A DNA stretch of 64,000 bases from Thiomicrorhabdus chilensis DSM 12352 (lineage in GTDB: Bacteria > Pseudomonadota > Gammaproteobacteria > Thiomicrospirales > Thiomicrospiraceae), in NCBI RefSeq assembly GCF_000483485.1, contig NZ_KI519609.1:686072-750071 (forward strand), given 5' to 3'. The number at the start of each line of letters is the position of its first letter. The stretch's first letter is position 1. A program made the translations under genes and the position numbers. Positions 1 through 9,796 of the stretch are shown piece by piece. The notes beneath the pieces were generated by a model. That model did not search any database. It was not told where the DNA came from and worked only from the letters and a program-made list of their open reading frames with translations.

Positions 1-975
1 TATGACGAGAGTTTGAAACTGTTTGATGACCTGAGTGAAGATTTTGATTTGAATATTTTTTACTCCACCCGCGGACACTACACTATGGCGCATACCGATA
101 GCGCCATGCGCACCATGCGCTGGCGTGCGGAAGTGAATAAACACCACGGCATCGACAGTGAGGTGGTGGATGTGGAAACGATTCAAAAAGACATTCCCTA
201 CATGGATGTGGAGTGTAACGGCCAGCACCCGGTGATGGGCGCTTTATATCATGCACCGGGTTCCGTCGCACGACATGATGCGGTGGCCTGGGGTTACGCT
301 CGTGGCGCGCAGATGCGAGGGGTGGAGATTCATCAGAAAACCCAGGTGACCGACATCAAAACTGCGTCTGGAAAGGTGGTGGGCGTGGAGACCAACCGCG
401 GTTTCATCAAAGCGAAAAAGGTCATCTCCATGGTGGCGGGCTCTTCTCCCCGAATCACTAATATGCTCGACATCAAAACACCGATCGAGGTGTTTCCATT
501 GCAGTCCTGTGTGACCGAACCGGTCAAGCCGTTTATGAATACCATTGTGGTTTCCGGCAGCCTTCATGTCTATGTCAGCCAATCGTCGCGCGGCGAACTG
601 GTAATGGGGGCGTCGGTGGATCCGGCGGAATTGCACTCAACCCGTTCAACGTTGGATTTTGTGGAGGGCTTGACCGACCAGATGATGGATTTGTTTCCGT
701 TCACCAGTCGCCTCAAGATCATGCGTCAGTGGGCCGGAATGAGTGATATCACGCCGGATTTTGCGCCGATTATGGGCAAGACTCAGATTGACGGTTTTTA
801 CCTCGACAGCGGTTGGGGAACTTGGGGGTTCAAGGCCACGCCAATCAGCGGCAAGACCATGGCCTATACGGTTGCGACCGACACCACTCATGAACTGATC
901 AAACCGTTCAGCCTGGATCGGTTTGAGAGGTTCAATCTGGTTGGAGAGAAAGGTGCGGCTTCGGTCGGACATTAA
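1..975 (+). CDS. mgdA: N-methylglutamate dehydrogenase subunit A (SoxB-like), 5' end cut by window
   Basis: This is the FAD-dependent amine-oxidising subunit that resembles the beta subunit of heterotetrameric sarcosine oxidase (SoxB). The open frame runs into the left window edge, so the start and the N-terminal dinucleotide-binding glycine motif lie upstream; 324 codons are present out of roughly 400-415 usual for the family. The C-terminal half shows the expected DAO-fold features: QWAGMSDITPDFAPIMG and the FAD-contacting YLDSGWGTWGFKATP near the end. It begins a run of eight N-methylglutamate pathway genes on the same strand, and mgdB starts 9 bases after its stop. SoxB of sarcosine oxidase is the alternative, but the adjoining gmaS and mgsABC favour N-methylglutamate as substrate. 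Confidence 0.85.
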   Translation, partial: YDESLKLFDDLSEDFDLNIFYSTRGHYTMAHTDSAMRTMRWRAEVNKHHGIDSEVVDVETIQKDIPYMDVECNGQHPVMGALYHAPGSVARHDAVAWGYARGAQMRGVEIHQKTQVTDIKTASGKVVGVETNRGFIKAKKVISMVAGSSPRITNMLDIKTPIEVFPLQSCVTEPVKPFMNTIVVSGSLHVYVSQSSRGELVMGASVDPAELHSTRSTLDFVEGLTDQMMDLFPFTSRLKIMRQWAGMSDITPDFAPIMGKTQIDGFYLDSGWGTWGFKATPISGKTMAYTVATDTTHELIKPFSLDRFERFNLVGEKGAASVGH

Positions 976-984
976 GGAGACGTT

Positions 985-1254
985 ATGAAATTTATTGATT
1001 GTCCACCGATCGGAAGACGGGCCTTAAGCGAGTTTGTCTACGGCGGTCTTGTGAAGCATGAACCCGACCATGAAAACGTTTCGGAAAGCGTTTGGGCGGA
1101 ACACGTTTTTTACCGACACAGTCATCCGCAAATTCAAAAAGAGTGGTGGTATCACCGACCTACCGGCATGTGGTTTTTCTTTGAGAGAGATACCTTAACG
1201 GATGTCATCCATCACGTCAGTGTTGCAACCAAGGGATATGCAAATGAAGCTTAG
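985..1254 (+). CDS. mgdB: N-methylglutamate dehydrogenase subunit B (SoxD-like small subunit)
   Basis: This 89-residue protein matches the small delta subunit of sarcosine-oxidase-type enzymes in length, in position between the B-like and A-like subunits, and in motifs (EFVYGG near residue 17, ERDTLTDVI near residue 68). A ribosome site AAGGAG precedes the ATG. In sarcosine oxidase the delta subunit binds zinc through Cys6, Cys9, a His near 59 and a Cys near 63. Here Cys6 and His57 are present, but residue 9 is Ile and no cysteine follows the histidine, so the classical zinc site looks incomplete. The gene overlaps the start of mgdC by about 11 bases, which suggests translational coupling. 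Confidence 0.82.
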   Translation: MKFIDCPPIGRRALSEFVYGGLVKHEPDHENVSESVWAEHVFYRHSHPQIQKEWWYHRPTGMWFFFERDTLTDVIHHVSVATKGYANEA

Positions 1255-4141
1255 ATTGGAAAAACAGCCTCTGGAATGGATCGATCGGTCACAATCCCTT
1301 ACCTTTAAAATCGAAGGCGAATCCATCCCCGCTTTTAAGGGGGATGTCATCTCAAGTGCGCTCTGGGCCAAAGGTCTTAAAGTGATGGGAAGAAGCTTTA
1401 AATATCATCGTCGTCGCGGTCTGTTGAGCTTGGCCAACCACGATATCAACGCCCTGTTCCAATCGGTCGATTATCCGAATATCCGTGGGGATGTGGTGTC
1501 GGCGGAAGACGGTCTCAGCCTGACAGCCGTCAACACCTTTGGCAATCTAACCCGGGATGCGGGCTCCTTGGTCGAATCGATCGCAAAGTTTTTGCCGGTT
1601 GGATTTTATTACCGTGCGTTCTATTCACCCAAATTTCTATTCCCCAAATGGGAGTCTCTGATTCGCCATATGGCGGGTTTAGGGAAAGTCGATACGAATT
1701 GGACAGAAGAGCGCAAGCACAAGCGTTATCACTACTGCGATGTGGCAGTGATTGGTGCCGGTCCGGCCGGGATGAGTGCGGCGATTGAGGCCGCCAAAAA
1801 CGGGGTTGATGTGTGTTTGATCGACGAGAACCCTTTCATTGGCGGGTCTTTGGATTATCAATATGTCAACGAGTCCAGTCTTGAAAGCGTTCGCGACAAC
1901 TTAAATCAGACCATCGAAGAGATGCCCAATATCACGGTGATTTCTTCGGCCTATGTGGCCGGATACTATGGCGACAAGTGGTTGGCGGTGAACACGCAAA
2001 GCGGATTGATTAAGCTGTCGGCTTTGTCGGTGGTGGTGGCGACCGGGGTGTTTGAACAACCTGCGGTATTTAGAAATAACGATTTGCCTGGTGTGATGAA
2101 TGCCAGCGCCGCGCAACGTCTGATAGCTCGCTATGGGGTGGCACCGTGTGGTGAGGCGGTGATTCTGACGTCCAATCCTGAAGGGTATCGCGCCGCTTTG
2201 GATCTCCGTAAAGCAGGAATTCAGGTATTGGCGGTATTGGATACGGGGCGTCCCAGTCATGACTGGTATGAGCAGGTCAGCGATTTGGGCATTCCGGTTT
2301 ATAAAGAGATTCAGTCCATTGAAGCACATGGCAAAAAACAACTCCATGCTGTCACCTTTCAGGTTAATGGCTTGTCGCATACCTTGGACTGCGACGGCTT
2401 GTTGATGAGTGTGGGTTGGGCTCCGGCAGGTGCACCGTTATATCAAGCGGGTGGGAAATTCTCTTACGATGAAAAGGTGCAGCAACTTTTGCCTAAAACC
2501 CTGCCGCAAGGGGTGTTTGCATGCGGTCGTATCAACGGCGTGTTCGATATTTATGATCAGTTTAAGGATGGAAAACAGACCGGTCTGAATGCAGCAGAAT
2601 ATGCTTTGAATCAGACACTGAGTCCATGTGACGTCCTAAAGTCTCCGACGCCACACTCGCATTCTTATCCGATTTGGGATCACCCCAAAGGCAAGGCCTT
2701 TGTCGATTTTGATGAGGACGTTCAGTTGAAAGACCTGAAAGGTGCGATTGCGCAAGGTTTCGACAATATAGAGCTGATGAAACGCTTTTCAACCATCGGC
2801 ATGGGGCCCAGCCAAGGCAAACACAGCAATATGAACGGCATTCGCATTCTCGCCAAGTTAACCGGAAAAAGCATCGACCAAACCGGGTCGACCACCGCAC
2901 GACCGATGTTCCATCCAACCCCCGTTTCTCACCTGGGCGGCATGCGTTTCAGGCCTGAGCGTCAAACCGCGCTGCATCATCTGCATGTGGGATCCCAAGC
3001 CAAATTCATGGAAGCGGGCAACTGGTTGAGACCCGAATATTATCAAAGCGATCTAAATCGACAGGCCTGTATCGAGGCCGAAGTCTTGGCGGTGCGGGAA
3101 TCAGCAGGCCTGATCGATGTCTCCACCTTGGGGAAAATGGAAGTATTTGGTCCGGATGCGGCGAATTTGATGGATCGACTCTACACCATGACGATGTCGA
3201 ATATGAAAGTCGGAGCCAGCCGTTATGCGGTGATGGTGGACGATACCGGCGTGATTATCGACGACGGTGTGGCGGTGCGTTATTCGGAAAATCATTTTTA
3301 CGTGACCACCACAACCAGCAGTTCGGATTCGGCTTATCGCTTGATGCAGAAAAAAATCGTCGAATGGGGCTTGGATGCCACGGTCTTGAACCGCACCGGG
3401 CAACTTGCTGCGATGAACCTGGCCGGCCCCAATAGCCGTAAAATTCTGGCGCAGTTGACGGATTTGGATTTGAGCAATGAGGCTTTCCCTTATCTGGCCA
3501 TGCGACAAACTCAGGTTTTGGGCTTTGATGCGACCCTGATCCGTGTTGGCTTTGTGGGTGAGCTGGGCTATGAAATCCATTTGAACGCCTCTGATGCCGT
3601 GCCAGTCTGGCAAGCGCTGATGGCTGAAGGAGCGGAATTTGGCATTCAACCGTTTGGGGTGGAAGCTCAGCGTCTGCTGCGGCTGGAGAAGGGGCACATT
3701 ATTGTCGGTCAGGACACCGACGGTTTGATGAATCCGTTCGAGGCCGGCATGCCTTGGTCGGTTCACCTGAAAAAACCGTTTTTCATCGGCAAGCCCAGTT
3801 TGGCCAAACTCAAAAGCTTGCAGAAACGCAAACTGGTCGGATTTGAACTGCTGGTTGAACCTTCCAACGGGGATTCTGACGAGTCTCCATTGGAGTCGAA
3901 CCTGATCATCGAATCCGGAGACATTGCCGGACGCGTGACCAGCGTTGCCTGGAGTCCGAATTTGGATAAAACCATCGGTTTGGCGGATGTCACGATGGAG
4001 CATGTAGAGCTGGATAAGCTTATCCATATCAAACTAACCAGCGGTGCTTTGATTGAAGCCAAGGTGGTGCCCTTGCCTTTTTACGATCCGGATGGCAAAC
4101 GACAGCGTCCTGAGGAACTGCTGGAAGGAGACGTAGCATGA
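1244..4141 (+). CDS. mgdC: N-methylglutamate dehydrogenase subunit C (SoxA-like)
   Basis: This is the large 965-residue subunit of the SoxA family. In order it shows an N-terminal ferredoxin-like region ending in GRSFKYHRRRG (about residue 50), a Rossmann NAD(P)-binding domain with GAGPAGMSAAIEA (about 170), a second nucleotide-binding region with CGRINGVFDIYDQ (about 430), and a GcvT-like tetrahydrofolate-binding aminomethyltransferase module from about residue 610 to the end. In this family the GcvT module is thought to take up the oxidised one-carbon unit on THF, which fits folD at the end of the operon. Two starts are possible; ATG 1244 is chosen over 1238 because AAGGG at 1231 is well spaced from it. 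The end overlaps mgdD (ATGA). Confidence 0.87.
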   Translation: MKLRLEKQPLEWIDRSQSLTFKIEGESIPAFKGDVISSALWAKGLKVMGRSFKYHRRRGLLSLANHDINALFQSVDYPNIRGDVVSAEDGLSLTAVNTFGNLTRDAGSLVESIAKFLPVGFYYRAFYSPKFLFPKWESLIRHMAGLGKVDTNWTEERKHKRYHYCDVAVIGAGPAGMSAAIEAAKNGVDVCLIDENPFIGGSLDYQYVNESSLESVRDNLNQTIEEMPNITVISSAYVAGYYGDKWLAVNTQSGLIKLSALSVVVATGVFEQPAVFRNNDLPGVMNASAAQRLIARYGVAPCGEAVILTSNPEGYRAALDLRKAGIQVLAVLDTGRPSHDWYEQVSDLGIPVYKEIQSIEAHGKKQLHAVTFQVNGLSHTLDCDGLLMSVGWAPAGAPLYQAGGKFSYDEKVQQLLPKTLPQGVFACGRINGVFDIYDQFKDGKQTGLNAAEYALNQTLSPCDVLKSPTPHSHSYPIWDHPKGKAFVDFDEDVQLKDLKGAIAQGFDNIELMKRFSTIGMGPSQGKHSNMNGIRILAKLTGKSIDQTGSTTARPMFHPTPVSHLGGMRFRPERQTALHHLHVGSQAKFMEAGNWLRPEYYQSDLNRQACIEAEVLAVRESAGLIDVSTLGKMEVFGPDAANLMDRLYTMTMSNMKVGASRYAVMVDDTGVIIDDGVAVRYSENHFYVTTTTSSSDSAYRLMQKKIVEWGLDATVLNRTGQLAAMNLAGPNSRKILAQLTDLDLSNEAFPYLAMRQTQVLGFDATLIRVGFVGELGYEIHLNASDAVPVWQALMAEGAEFGIQPFGVEAQRLLRLEKGHIIVGQDTDGLMNPFEAGMPWSVHLKKPFFIGKPSLAKLKSLQKRKLVGFELLVEPSNGDSDESPLESNLIIESGDIAGRVTSVAWSPNLDKTIGLADVTMEHVELDKLIHIKLTSGALIEAKVVPLPFYDPDGKRQRPEELLEGDVA

Positions 4142-4620
4142 GCATTCAACTGCAAAGCTCTAGTTTAGAACATTTAACCGTTTTAAGAGGCAAGAACCTG
4201 TCCGGTCTGGTGCAAAGCCTGACGGGCTCGGTTCCAGCCTTGTTCCACTATCAGAAGTTCGAGAACCGGGGGTTTATTGCCAACCTGGGCAGCGAAGAAT
4301 TTCTGATCAATTTGGCTGATTTCCATCGAGACCAGCTTGAATCAGATCAATACGCATTCCAACGGGGGGATGTGGTGATTTCCATATCAGGTCAATGGCG
4401 TGAATTGATGTCTGAAGTCTGTATTTATGATTTCAGGCAGGCCTGTCCTGGTGAATTTTTAATGGTTTTGGTTGCCGGAGTGTCTGTCTGGATGCTGATT
4501 CCGGAAGCGACCGAGACGTTGGTAATGGGATGTGACCCGACTTACGGGCACTACCTGTTTAAAACGCTTGAACACCAAAAAAACACCTCCCCTTTTCTAA
4601 ATCACGGAGTGCAAAAATGA
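4138..4620 (+). CDS. mgdD: N-methylglutamate dehydrogenase subunit D (SoxG-like)
   Basis: This 160-residue protein occupies the gamma-subunit (SoxG) place of the complex and has the same type of length. The sequence is weakly conserved, as usual for this subunit, so the call rests on size, order and translational coupling: the start overlaps the mgdC stop as ATGA, and its own stop overlaps the gmaS start as ATGA. Residues 95-125 ([10 protein letters not shown] followed by a hydrophobic stretch) resemble the family core. No transmembrane segment or signal peptide is evident. A standalone function is unlikely. Confidence 0.75.
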   Translation: MSIQLQSSSLEHLTVLRGKNLSGLVQSLTGSVPALFHYQKFENRGFIANLGSEEFLINLADFHRDQLESDQYAFQRGDVVISISGQWRELMSEVCIYDFRQACPGEFLMVLVAGVSVWMLIPEATETLVMGCDPTYGHYLFKTLEHQKNTSPFLNHGVQK

Positions 4621-5951
4621 CCTTAGAAGAAGCAAAACAATTCCTCGCCGACAATGACGTGAAATACATCCTGGCGCAGTTTGTTGACATACACGGCGTG
4701 GCCAAGACCAAATCCGTTCCGGCGAGTTGTCTGGAAGACATCGTGACCTCCGGTGCCGGGTTTGCCGGGTTTGCGGTTTGGGGGCTGGGTCTGGAACCAC
4801 ATCAAAGCGACTATATGGCCAAAGCGGATCTGAGCACCTTGACTTTGGTTCCGTGGCAACCGGGCTATGCACGCATCGCGTGCACCGGACACGTCAATGG
4901 CCAACCTTATGAATACGATTCACGTCACATCATGCTGCAGCAGATCGAGCGTCTGTCGCAAAAGGGCTGGACCTTGAATACTGGCATCGAGCCGGAGTTC
5001 AGTCTGTTGAGAAAAGACGACAACGGCCAGATGGTGCCGTTCGACGAAACGGACGTGTTGGATAAACCTTGCTATGACTATAAAGGCATGTCGCGCTCAC
5101 GTGAGTTTTTGGAAAAGTTCGTTGATTCGTTGCAGCAGGTCGGGTTTGACGTCTATCAGATTGACCATGAGGACGCTAATGGCCAGTTCGAGATCAATTA
5201 TACCTACAGCGACGCCAAAACCTCCGCCGACCGCATCACTTTCGTGCGCATGGCGGGCAGCGAAATTGCCAATGAAATGGGCATGACCTGTTCGTTCATG
5301 CCCAAGCCGAATTCCTCCAGAACCGGCAACGGCTTTCATTATCACCTGTCGGTCACCGATCCGGAGGGGCGTAATTTGTTTGCCGATGATAGTGATGCCA
5401 ATAACCTGGGTTTGTCTGAAATGGCCTATCACTTTTTGGGCGGCTTGATTCACCACGCCAAAGCCTTGTGCGCCTTTTCCGCACCCACCGTCAACTCCTA
5501 TAAACGTTTGGTGGTCGGTCGGTCTTTGTCAGGAGCCACCTGGGCTCCGGCATTCATCAGTTACGGCGACAACAACCGCACGGCGATGGTGCGGGTACCC
5601 TACGGGCGTTTGGAATTCCGGTTGCCCGATTCCGGATCCAATGCCTACCTGGTGACCGCCGCGATTATCGCGGCGGGATTGGACGGGGTGGAGAAGAAAC
5701 TCGACCCCGGCACGCCTAAAAACATCAACCATTACAAACTGTCTTTCAAAGAATTGGAGGATTTGGGCATTGAAACCTTGCCGCAGTCTTTATCGGAAGC
5801 CATCAACGAATTGGAAAAAAGCAGCCTGTTTCACGAGCAGTTTGGGGAGGCGTTTGTTAAAGAGTTTATCGATATCAAACGTATGGAATGGGTTGAGTAC
5901 CAACGACATGTTTCGGATTGGGAAATTGACCGTTATGTGGAATTCTTTTAA
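4617..5951 (+). CDS. gmaS: Gamma-glutamylmethylamide synthetase (glutamine synthetase family)
   Basis: The 444-residue protein has the glutamine-synthetase fold and catalyses ATP-dependent joining of methylamine to glutamate. Visible family motifs are GIEPEFSLL (metal and glutamate site, about residue 120), [13 protein letters not shown] (about 182), GNGFHYHLS (about 240), [11 protein letters not shown] (about 290) and [10 protein letters not shown] followed by [15 protein letters not shown] (about 325-350). True GlnA carries a C-terminal adenylylation region and a different N-terminus. The position between mgdABCD and mgsABC is the strong argument for GmaS rather than ordinary glutamine synthetase or another GlnT-type ligase. 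The start overlaps the mgdD stop, and mgsA follows after 11 bases. Confidence 0.88.
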   Translation: MTLEEAKQFLADNDVKYILAQFVDIHGVAKTKSVPASCLEDIVTSGAGFAGFAVWGLGLEPHQSDYMAKADLSTLTLVPWQPGYARIACTGHVNGQPYEYDSRHIMLQQIERLSQKGWTLNTGIEPEFSLLRKDDNGQMVPFDETDVLDKPCYDYKGMSRSREFLEKFVDSLQQVGFDVYQIDHEDANGQFEINYTYSDAKTSADRITFVRMAGSEIANEMGMTCSFMPKPNSSRTGNGFHYHLSVTDPEGRNLFADDSDANNLGLSEMAYHFLGGLIHHAKALCAFSAPTVNSYKRLVVGRSLSGATWAPAFISYGDNNRTAMVRVPYGRLEFRLPDSGSNAYLVTAAIIAAGLDGVEKKLDPGTPKNINHYKLSFKELEDLGIETLPQSLSEAINELEKSSLFHEQFGEAFVKEFIDIKRMEWVEYQRHVSDWEIDRYVEFF

Positions 5952-5962
5952 GGAGAGAAATT

Positions 5963-6862
5963 ATGTGCGGAATAGTCGGACTCTATTTGAAAAATGCCGA
6001 GCTTGAAAGCCAGCTTGGTGAACTGTTTGAACCCATGTTGATTGCCATGACGGATCGCGGACCGGATAGCGCCGGCTTTGCCATCTATGGTGATGAAGTG
6101 GAAGAGGGCATGGTGAAATTAACCCTGCAACACGAAGATGCCAACTACCACTGGCATCAGCTGGCCGGACAGCTGGAAGAAGAGTTCAACACCCCGGTTT
6201 CGGTGTTGCACAATGCCAATGCGGCGGTGTTCAAGCTAAAAGGGGAAGAGTCTGCCGTCAGGGAAGCGATTGTCGATTATGCACCCGATGTCAGCATCAT
6301 GAGCGTGGGGCGTTCCATTGAGATTCTAAAATCGATTGGATTGCCCAAAGAGATTGCCGCCAAGTTTAATCTTAAAGGCATGAAGGGATCGCACATCATC
6401 GGCCATACCCGTATGGCGACCGAAAGCGGCGTATCCATGGAAGGCTCGCACCCTTTTACCACCGGCATGGATTTGTGTCTGGTGCATAACGGTTCCTTGT
6501 CCAACCACAACCGCCTGCGTGAAGAGTTGAAAGCCAAAGGAATTGTGTTTGAAACCGAAAACGATTCGGAAGTGGCCGCAGGCTATCTGACCTGGCGCTT
6601 GAAAGAGGGAGCCACCGTTAAAGAGGCTTTGGAAGGTGCGATTGAGGACTTGGACGGATTCTTCACCTTTACGGTGGGAACCAAAGACGGTTTTGCCGTG
6701 GTGCGTGATCCGATTGCCTGCAAACCGGCGGTGATTGCCGAAACCGACGATTATGTGGCCATGGCCTCCGAGTACCACGCCTTATCCACCTTGCCCGGAA
6801 TTGAACAGGCCAAACTTTGGGAACCGGATCCCGGCAAAGTGTATTTCTGGGGCAAAGAGTAA
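5963..6862 (+). CDS. mgsA: N-methylglutamate synthase subunit A (class II glutamine amidotransferase)
   Basis: This protein resembles the N-terminal amidotransferase domain of large-chain glutamate synthase (GltB), here as a free 299-residue subunit. The protein starts Met-Cys-Gly-Ile-Val, so Cys2 becomes the N-terminal nucleophile. Later motifs are MTDRGPDSAGFAIYG (about residue 29), GHTRMATESGVSMEGSHPF (about 147) and LVHNGSLSNHNRLREEL (about 173). In MgsABC it would hydrolyse gamma-glutamylmethylamide and release methylamine for transfer to 2-oxoglutarate. An AAGGAG ribosome site lies 8 bases before the ATG. GlxB-type proteins are near relatives, but the gmaS/mgd context decides the name. 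Confidence 0.86.
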   Translation: MCGIVGLYLKNAELESQLGELFEPMLIAMTDRGPDSAGFAIYGDEVEEGMVKLTLQHEDANYHWHQLAGQLEEEFNTPVSVLHNANAAVFKLKGEESAVREAIVDYAPDVSIMSVGRSIEILKSIGLPKEIAAKFNLKGMKGSHIIGHTRMATESGVSMEGSHPFTTGMDLCLVHNGSLSNHNRLREELKAKGIVFETENDSEVAAGYLTWRLKEGATVKEALEGAIEDLDGFFTFTVGTKDGFAVVRDPIACKPAVIAETDDYVAMASEYHALSTLPGIEQAKLWEPDPGKVYFWGKE

Positions 6863-6892
6863 ACGTTTAAGAATGAATGTGAAGGAATGGTT

Positions 6893-7570
6893 ATGGAATT
6901 CGATTTAAAAAAACAGACGGTCAGAGAACTTAATCAGGCGTTGCATGATTTGCCGAAAGATTCGACAGAATCCGTCGTGGTCAATGGCATGAGCGGCGAT
7001 CATAACGTATGTGTGGGCATGGATCAGCCGGTTGATATTACCCTCAACGGCCATGCCGGTTATTACTGTGCGGGCATGAACAAGTCGGCCAATATTACGG
7101 TGCTGGGCAATGTCGGCCAAGGGGTTGCGGAAAACATGATGTCCGGCAAGGTTCATGTGAAGGGAAATGCCAGTCAGTCGGCGGCGGCAACCGCGCATGG
7201 CGGATTGTTGGTGGTGGACGGCGATGCTGCGGCCCGTTGCGGCATTTCGATGAAAGGCGTCAATATTGTGGTCAAAGGTTCCGTGGGGCATATGAGTGCG
7301 TTCATGGGGCAGTCGGGTTGCATGGTGGTGTGTGGTGACGCCGGCGAGGCACTGGGCGATTCTTTGTACGAAGCGCATCTTTACGTTAAGGGTAAAGTGG
7401 CCTCTTTAGGGGCGGATTGCATTGAGAAGGAGATGCGTCCGGAACATATCGAAGAGTTGCAGGCCTTGCTGGATGAAGCCGGTTGTGAAGATAAGCCGGA
7501 AGAGTTTACCCGTTATGGTTCGGCTCGCCAGCTGTATACCTTCAAAGTTGATAATGCGTCAGCGTATTAA
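6893..7570 (+). CDS. mgsB: N-methylglutamate synthase subunit B (GltB C-terminal, GXGXG-type)
   Basis: This 225-residue protein corresponds to the beta-helical GXGXG domain that forms the C-terminus of glutamate synthase. Repeating Gly-rich turns such as GMSGDHNVCVGM, GHAGYYCAGMNK and MSGKVHVKGNASQSAAATAH are typical of that right-handed helix. In glutamate synthase this domain is structural, linking the amidotransferase and synthase domains; the free subunit probably does the same. Start ATG 6893 is preferred over 6887 because AAGGA at 6882 gives better spacing. It stands between mgsA and mgsC on the same strand. Confidence 0.84.
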   Translation: MEFDLKKQTVRELNQALHDLPKDSTESVVVNGMSGDHNVCVGMDQPVDITLNGHAGYYCAGMNKSANITVLGNVGQGVAENMMSGKVHVKGNASQSAAATAHGGLLVVDGDAAARCGISMKGVNIVVKGSVGHMSAFMGQSGCMVVCGDAGEALGDSLYEAHLYVKGKVASLGADCIEKEMRPEHIEELQALLDEAGCEDKPEEFTRYGSARQLYTFKVDNASAY

Positions 7571-7605
7571 CTCAGCCAATTAAACATTGAGAAAAGGAGT
7601 CTATC

Positions 7606-8931
7606 ATGACTGATAAGCAACCAGGATTGATTGAATCGGCGACGTTCAGCCGAGATGTGATTAATGAGATTCAACGCGCTGCAGACACCGGTATTTATGA
7701 TATCCGCGGCTTTGGGGCCAAAAGAAAGGTGCCACATTTTGACGACTTGCTGTTTTTGGGGGCGAGTATGTCGCGTTATCCTTTGGAGGGTTATCGTGAA
7801 AAGTGCGGCACTGACGTGACACTTGGCACCCGTTTTGCGAAAAACCCGATCAAGCTGGATACGGTGGTGACGATTGCAGGCATGAGTTTTGGTGCCTTAT
7901 CCGCCAACGCCAAAGAGGCTTTGGGACGCGGCGCAAACCTGGCTGGAACCTCTACCACTACCGGAGACGGGGGCATGACGCCTGAAGAGCGTAAAACCTC
8001 TAAAACCTTGGTTTATCAGTACCTGCCTTCGCGTTACGGCATGAATCCGGATGATCTTCGCAAGGCCGATGCCATTGAAGTGGTCTTGGGGCAAGGTGCC
8101 AAGCCCGGCGGAGGCGGTATGTTGTTGGGTCAGAAGATCTCGGACCGTGTCGCACACATGCGAAACTTGCCAAAAGGAATCGACCAACGCAGTGCCTGCC
8201 GTCATCCAGACTGGACAGGACCGGATGATCTGGCGATCAAGATTCAGGAATTGCGCGAGATAACCGACTGGAATGTGCCGATTTACATTAAGATCGGAGC
8301 GACCCGTACTTATTACGATGTGAAGTTGGCAGTGAAGGCCGGGGCCGATGTAATCGTATTGGACGGCATGCAGGGCGGTACGGCCGCCACCCAAGATGTA
8401 TTTATCGAGCATGTGGGCATTCCCACCATGGCAGCTTTGCCTCAAGCAGTGCGTGCGTTGCAGGAGATGGGCATGCACCGTAAGGTTCAGTTGATCGTGT
8501 CGGGCGGAATCCGCAGCGGAGCCGATGTGGCCAAGTGTATGGCGCTGGGAGCGGACGCGGTGGCGATAGGAACCGCGGCTTTAGTCGCATTGGGTTGTAA
8601 CCACCCTAAATGGGACGAGGAATATCAGAAGATCGGTTCGGCAGCCGGTTATTATGACGATTATCATGAAGGTAAATGTCCGGCGGGTATTTCCACTCAG
8701 GACGAGGAACTGGCGTCGCGTCTGGATCCTGAGGATGCAGGACGTCGCTTGGCGAACTATTTGCATGTACTGACGCTGGAGGCGCAAACCTTGGCCAGAG
8801 CCTGCGGGAAATCGCATCTTCACAATCTGGAACCGGAAGATTTGGTGGCCTTGAATGTGGAAGCGGCTGCCATGGCGGGTGTGCCATTGGCCGGAACGGA
8901 CTGGATTCCAGGTAAGCAGGGGTATTCATAA
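7606..8931 (+). CDS. mgsC: N-methylglutamate synthase subunit C (FMN/Fe-S glutamate synthase domain)
   Basis: This 441-residue protein matches the central FMN-binding synthase domain of glutamate synthase. Evidence is [19 protein letters not shown] (about residue 90), [17 protein letters not shown] (about 163), [23 protein letters not shown] (about 228), [14 protein letters not shown], and [23 protein letters not shown] (about 300), which bind FMN and 2-oxoglutarate. A C-terminal cluster with CNHPKW and KCPAGISTQ supplies cysteines suitable for an Fe-S centre. It should combine methylamine with 2-oxoglutarate to give N-methylglutamate. Good ribosome site AAAAGGAG. folD begins 4 bases after its stop, so the two are probably co-transcribed. 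Confidence 0.87.
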   Translation: MTDKQPGLIESATFSRDVINEIQRAADTGIYDIRGFGAKRKVPHFDDLLFLGASMSRYPLEGYREKCGTDVTLGTRFAKNPIKLDTVVTIAGMSFGALSANAKEALGRGANLAGTSTTTGDGGMTPEERKTSKTLVYQYLPSRYGMNPDDLRKADAIEVVLGQGAKPGGGGMLLGQKISDRVAHMRNLPKGIDQRSACRHPDWTGPDDLAIKIQELREITDWNVPIYIKIGATRTYYDVKLAVKAGADVIVLDGMQGGTAATQDVFIEHVGIPTMAALPQAVRALQEMGMHRKVQLIVSGGIRSGADVAKCMALGADAVAIGTAALVALGCNHPKWDEEYQKIGSAAGYYDDYHEGKCPAGISTQDEELASRLDPEDAGRRLANYLHVLTLEAQTLARACGKSHLHNLEPEDLVALNVEAAAMAGVPLAGTDWIPGKQGYS

Positions 8932-8935
8932 CGTC

Positions 8936-9796
8936 ATGCACGCTCAAGTTATTGATGGTAAGGCGGTTTCACAAACAGTCAAGGACCAGGTCAGACAGAA
9001 AGTGTTGCTGCGCAAATCCCAGGGTCTGAGGGCTCCGGGTCTGGCGGTGATTTTGATTGGTGACGATCCGGCTTCCTCTGTTTATGTCAACAGCAAGAAA
9101 AAGGCCTGCGAACAGGCAGGCCTGGTGTCCAAGTCTTGGCATTGGCCCAGCACGGCGACACAACCCGAGCTGTTGGACTTGATCAAGCAACTGAATGAGG
9201 ATGCGTCAATTGACGGCATTCTGGTTCAGTTACCTTTACCCGAACAGTTCGATGCGGAAACGGTTATAGAAGCGATTCATCCGCATAAGGATGTGGATGG
9301 GTTTCATCCCTATAATATCGGGCGTTTGACGGTGCGTATGCCGACTCTAAGACCGTGTACGCCTTACGGCTGCATGAATTTACTGAATCATTACGACCTG
9401 TCTGTTAAAGGCAAGCATGCGGTGATTGTCGGGGCCTCGAATATCGTGGGTCGTCCGATGTCGTTGGAGCTTATGTTGGCTGGAGCCACCACCACGGTTT
9501 GTCATCGCTTTACCACCGACCTGAAAACCCATGTGGGCATGGCCGATATTTTGGTCAGCGCTGTGGGCAAACCCAACTTCATCCCTGCGGATTGGATTAA
9601 GCCGGGAGCCATTGTCATCGATGTCGGAATCAACCGTTTGCCGGATGGTTCCTTGACGGGGGATGTTGATCCCCGTGCCAGAGACGTAGCCGCTTATGTG
9701 ACCCCGGTTCCCGGAGGAGTCGGGCCCATGACGATTGCGATCTTGTTGCAAAACACCCTGAAAGCCTGTGAGATTCATGACCTGAATTCCGTTTAA
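8936..9796 (+). CDS. folD: Methylenetetrahydrofolate dehydrogenase / methenyl-THF cyclohydrolase
   Basis: This is the bifunctional 286-residue enzyme interconverting 5,10-methylene-THF and 10-formyl-THF. Family signatures are [13 protein letters not shown] (catalytic Lys region, about residue 44), VQLPLPEQF (about 92), [14 protein letters not shown] (about 115), [14 protein letters not shown] (NADP-binding, about 160) and the C-terminal [22 protein letters not shown] 8936 is chosen because the protein then aligns with the normal FolD N-terminus (HAQVIDGK); longer in-frame extensions run inside mgsC. Ending the N-methylglutamate operon, it probably handles the methylene-THF produced by MgdABCD. 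It may also be the housekeeping copy. Confidence 0.95.
   Translation: MHAQVIDGKAVSQTVKDQVRQKVLLRKSQGLRAPGLAVILIGDDPASSVYVNSKKKACEQAGLVSKSWHWPSTATQPELLDLIKQLNEDASIDGILVQLPLPEQFDAETVIEAIHPHKDVDGFHPYNIGRLTVRMPTLRPCTPYGCMNLLNHYDLSVKGKHAVIVGASNIVGRPMSLELMLAGATTTVCHRFTTDLKTHVGMADILVSAVGKPNFIPADWIKPGAIVIDVGINRLPDGSLTGDVDPRARDVAAYVTPVPGGVGPMTIAILLQNTLKACEIHDLNSV

Noticed and set aside
244-636. Long minus-strand frames opposite mgd, prfC, tgt and other genes (for example 3101-4027 and 36534-37571)
   Set aside because: They are antisense to well-conserved genes, have no ribosome sites and show no recognisable domains; they arise from codon bias.
1-975. mgdA as a truncated pseudogene
   Set aside because: The frame is open through the window edge and the missing part equals what should lie upstream, so truncation is due to the window only.
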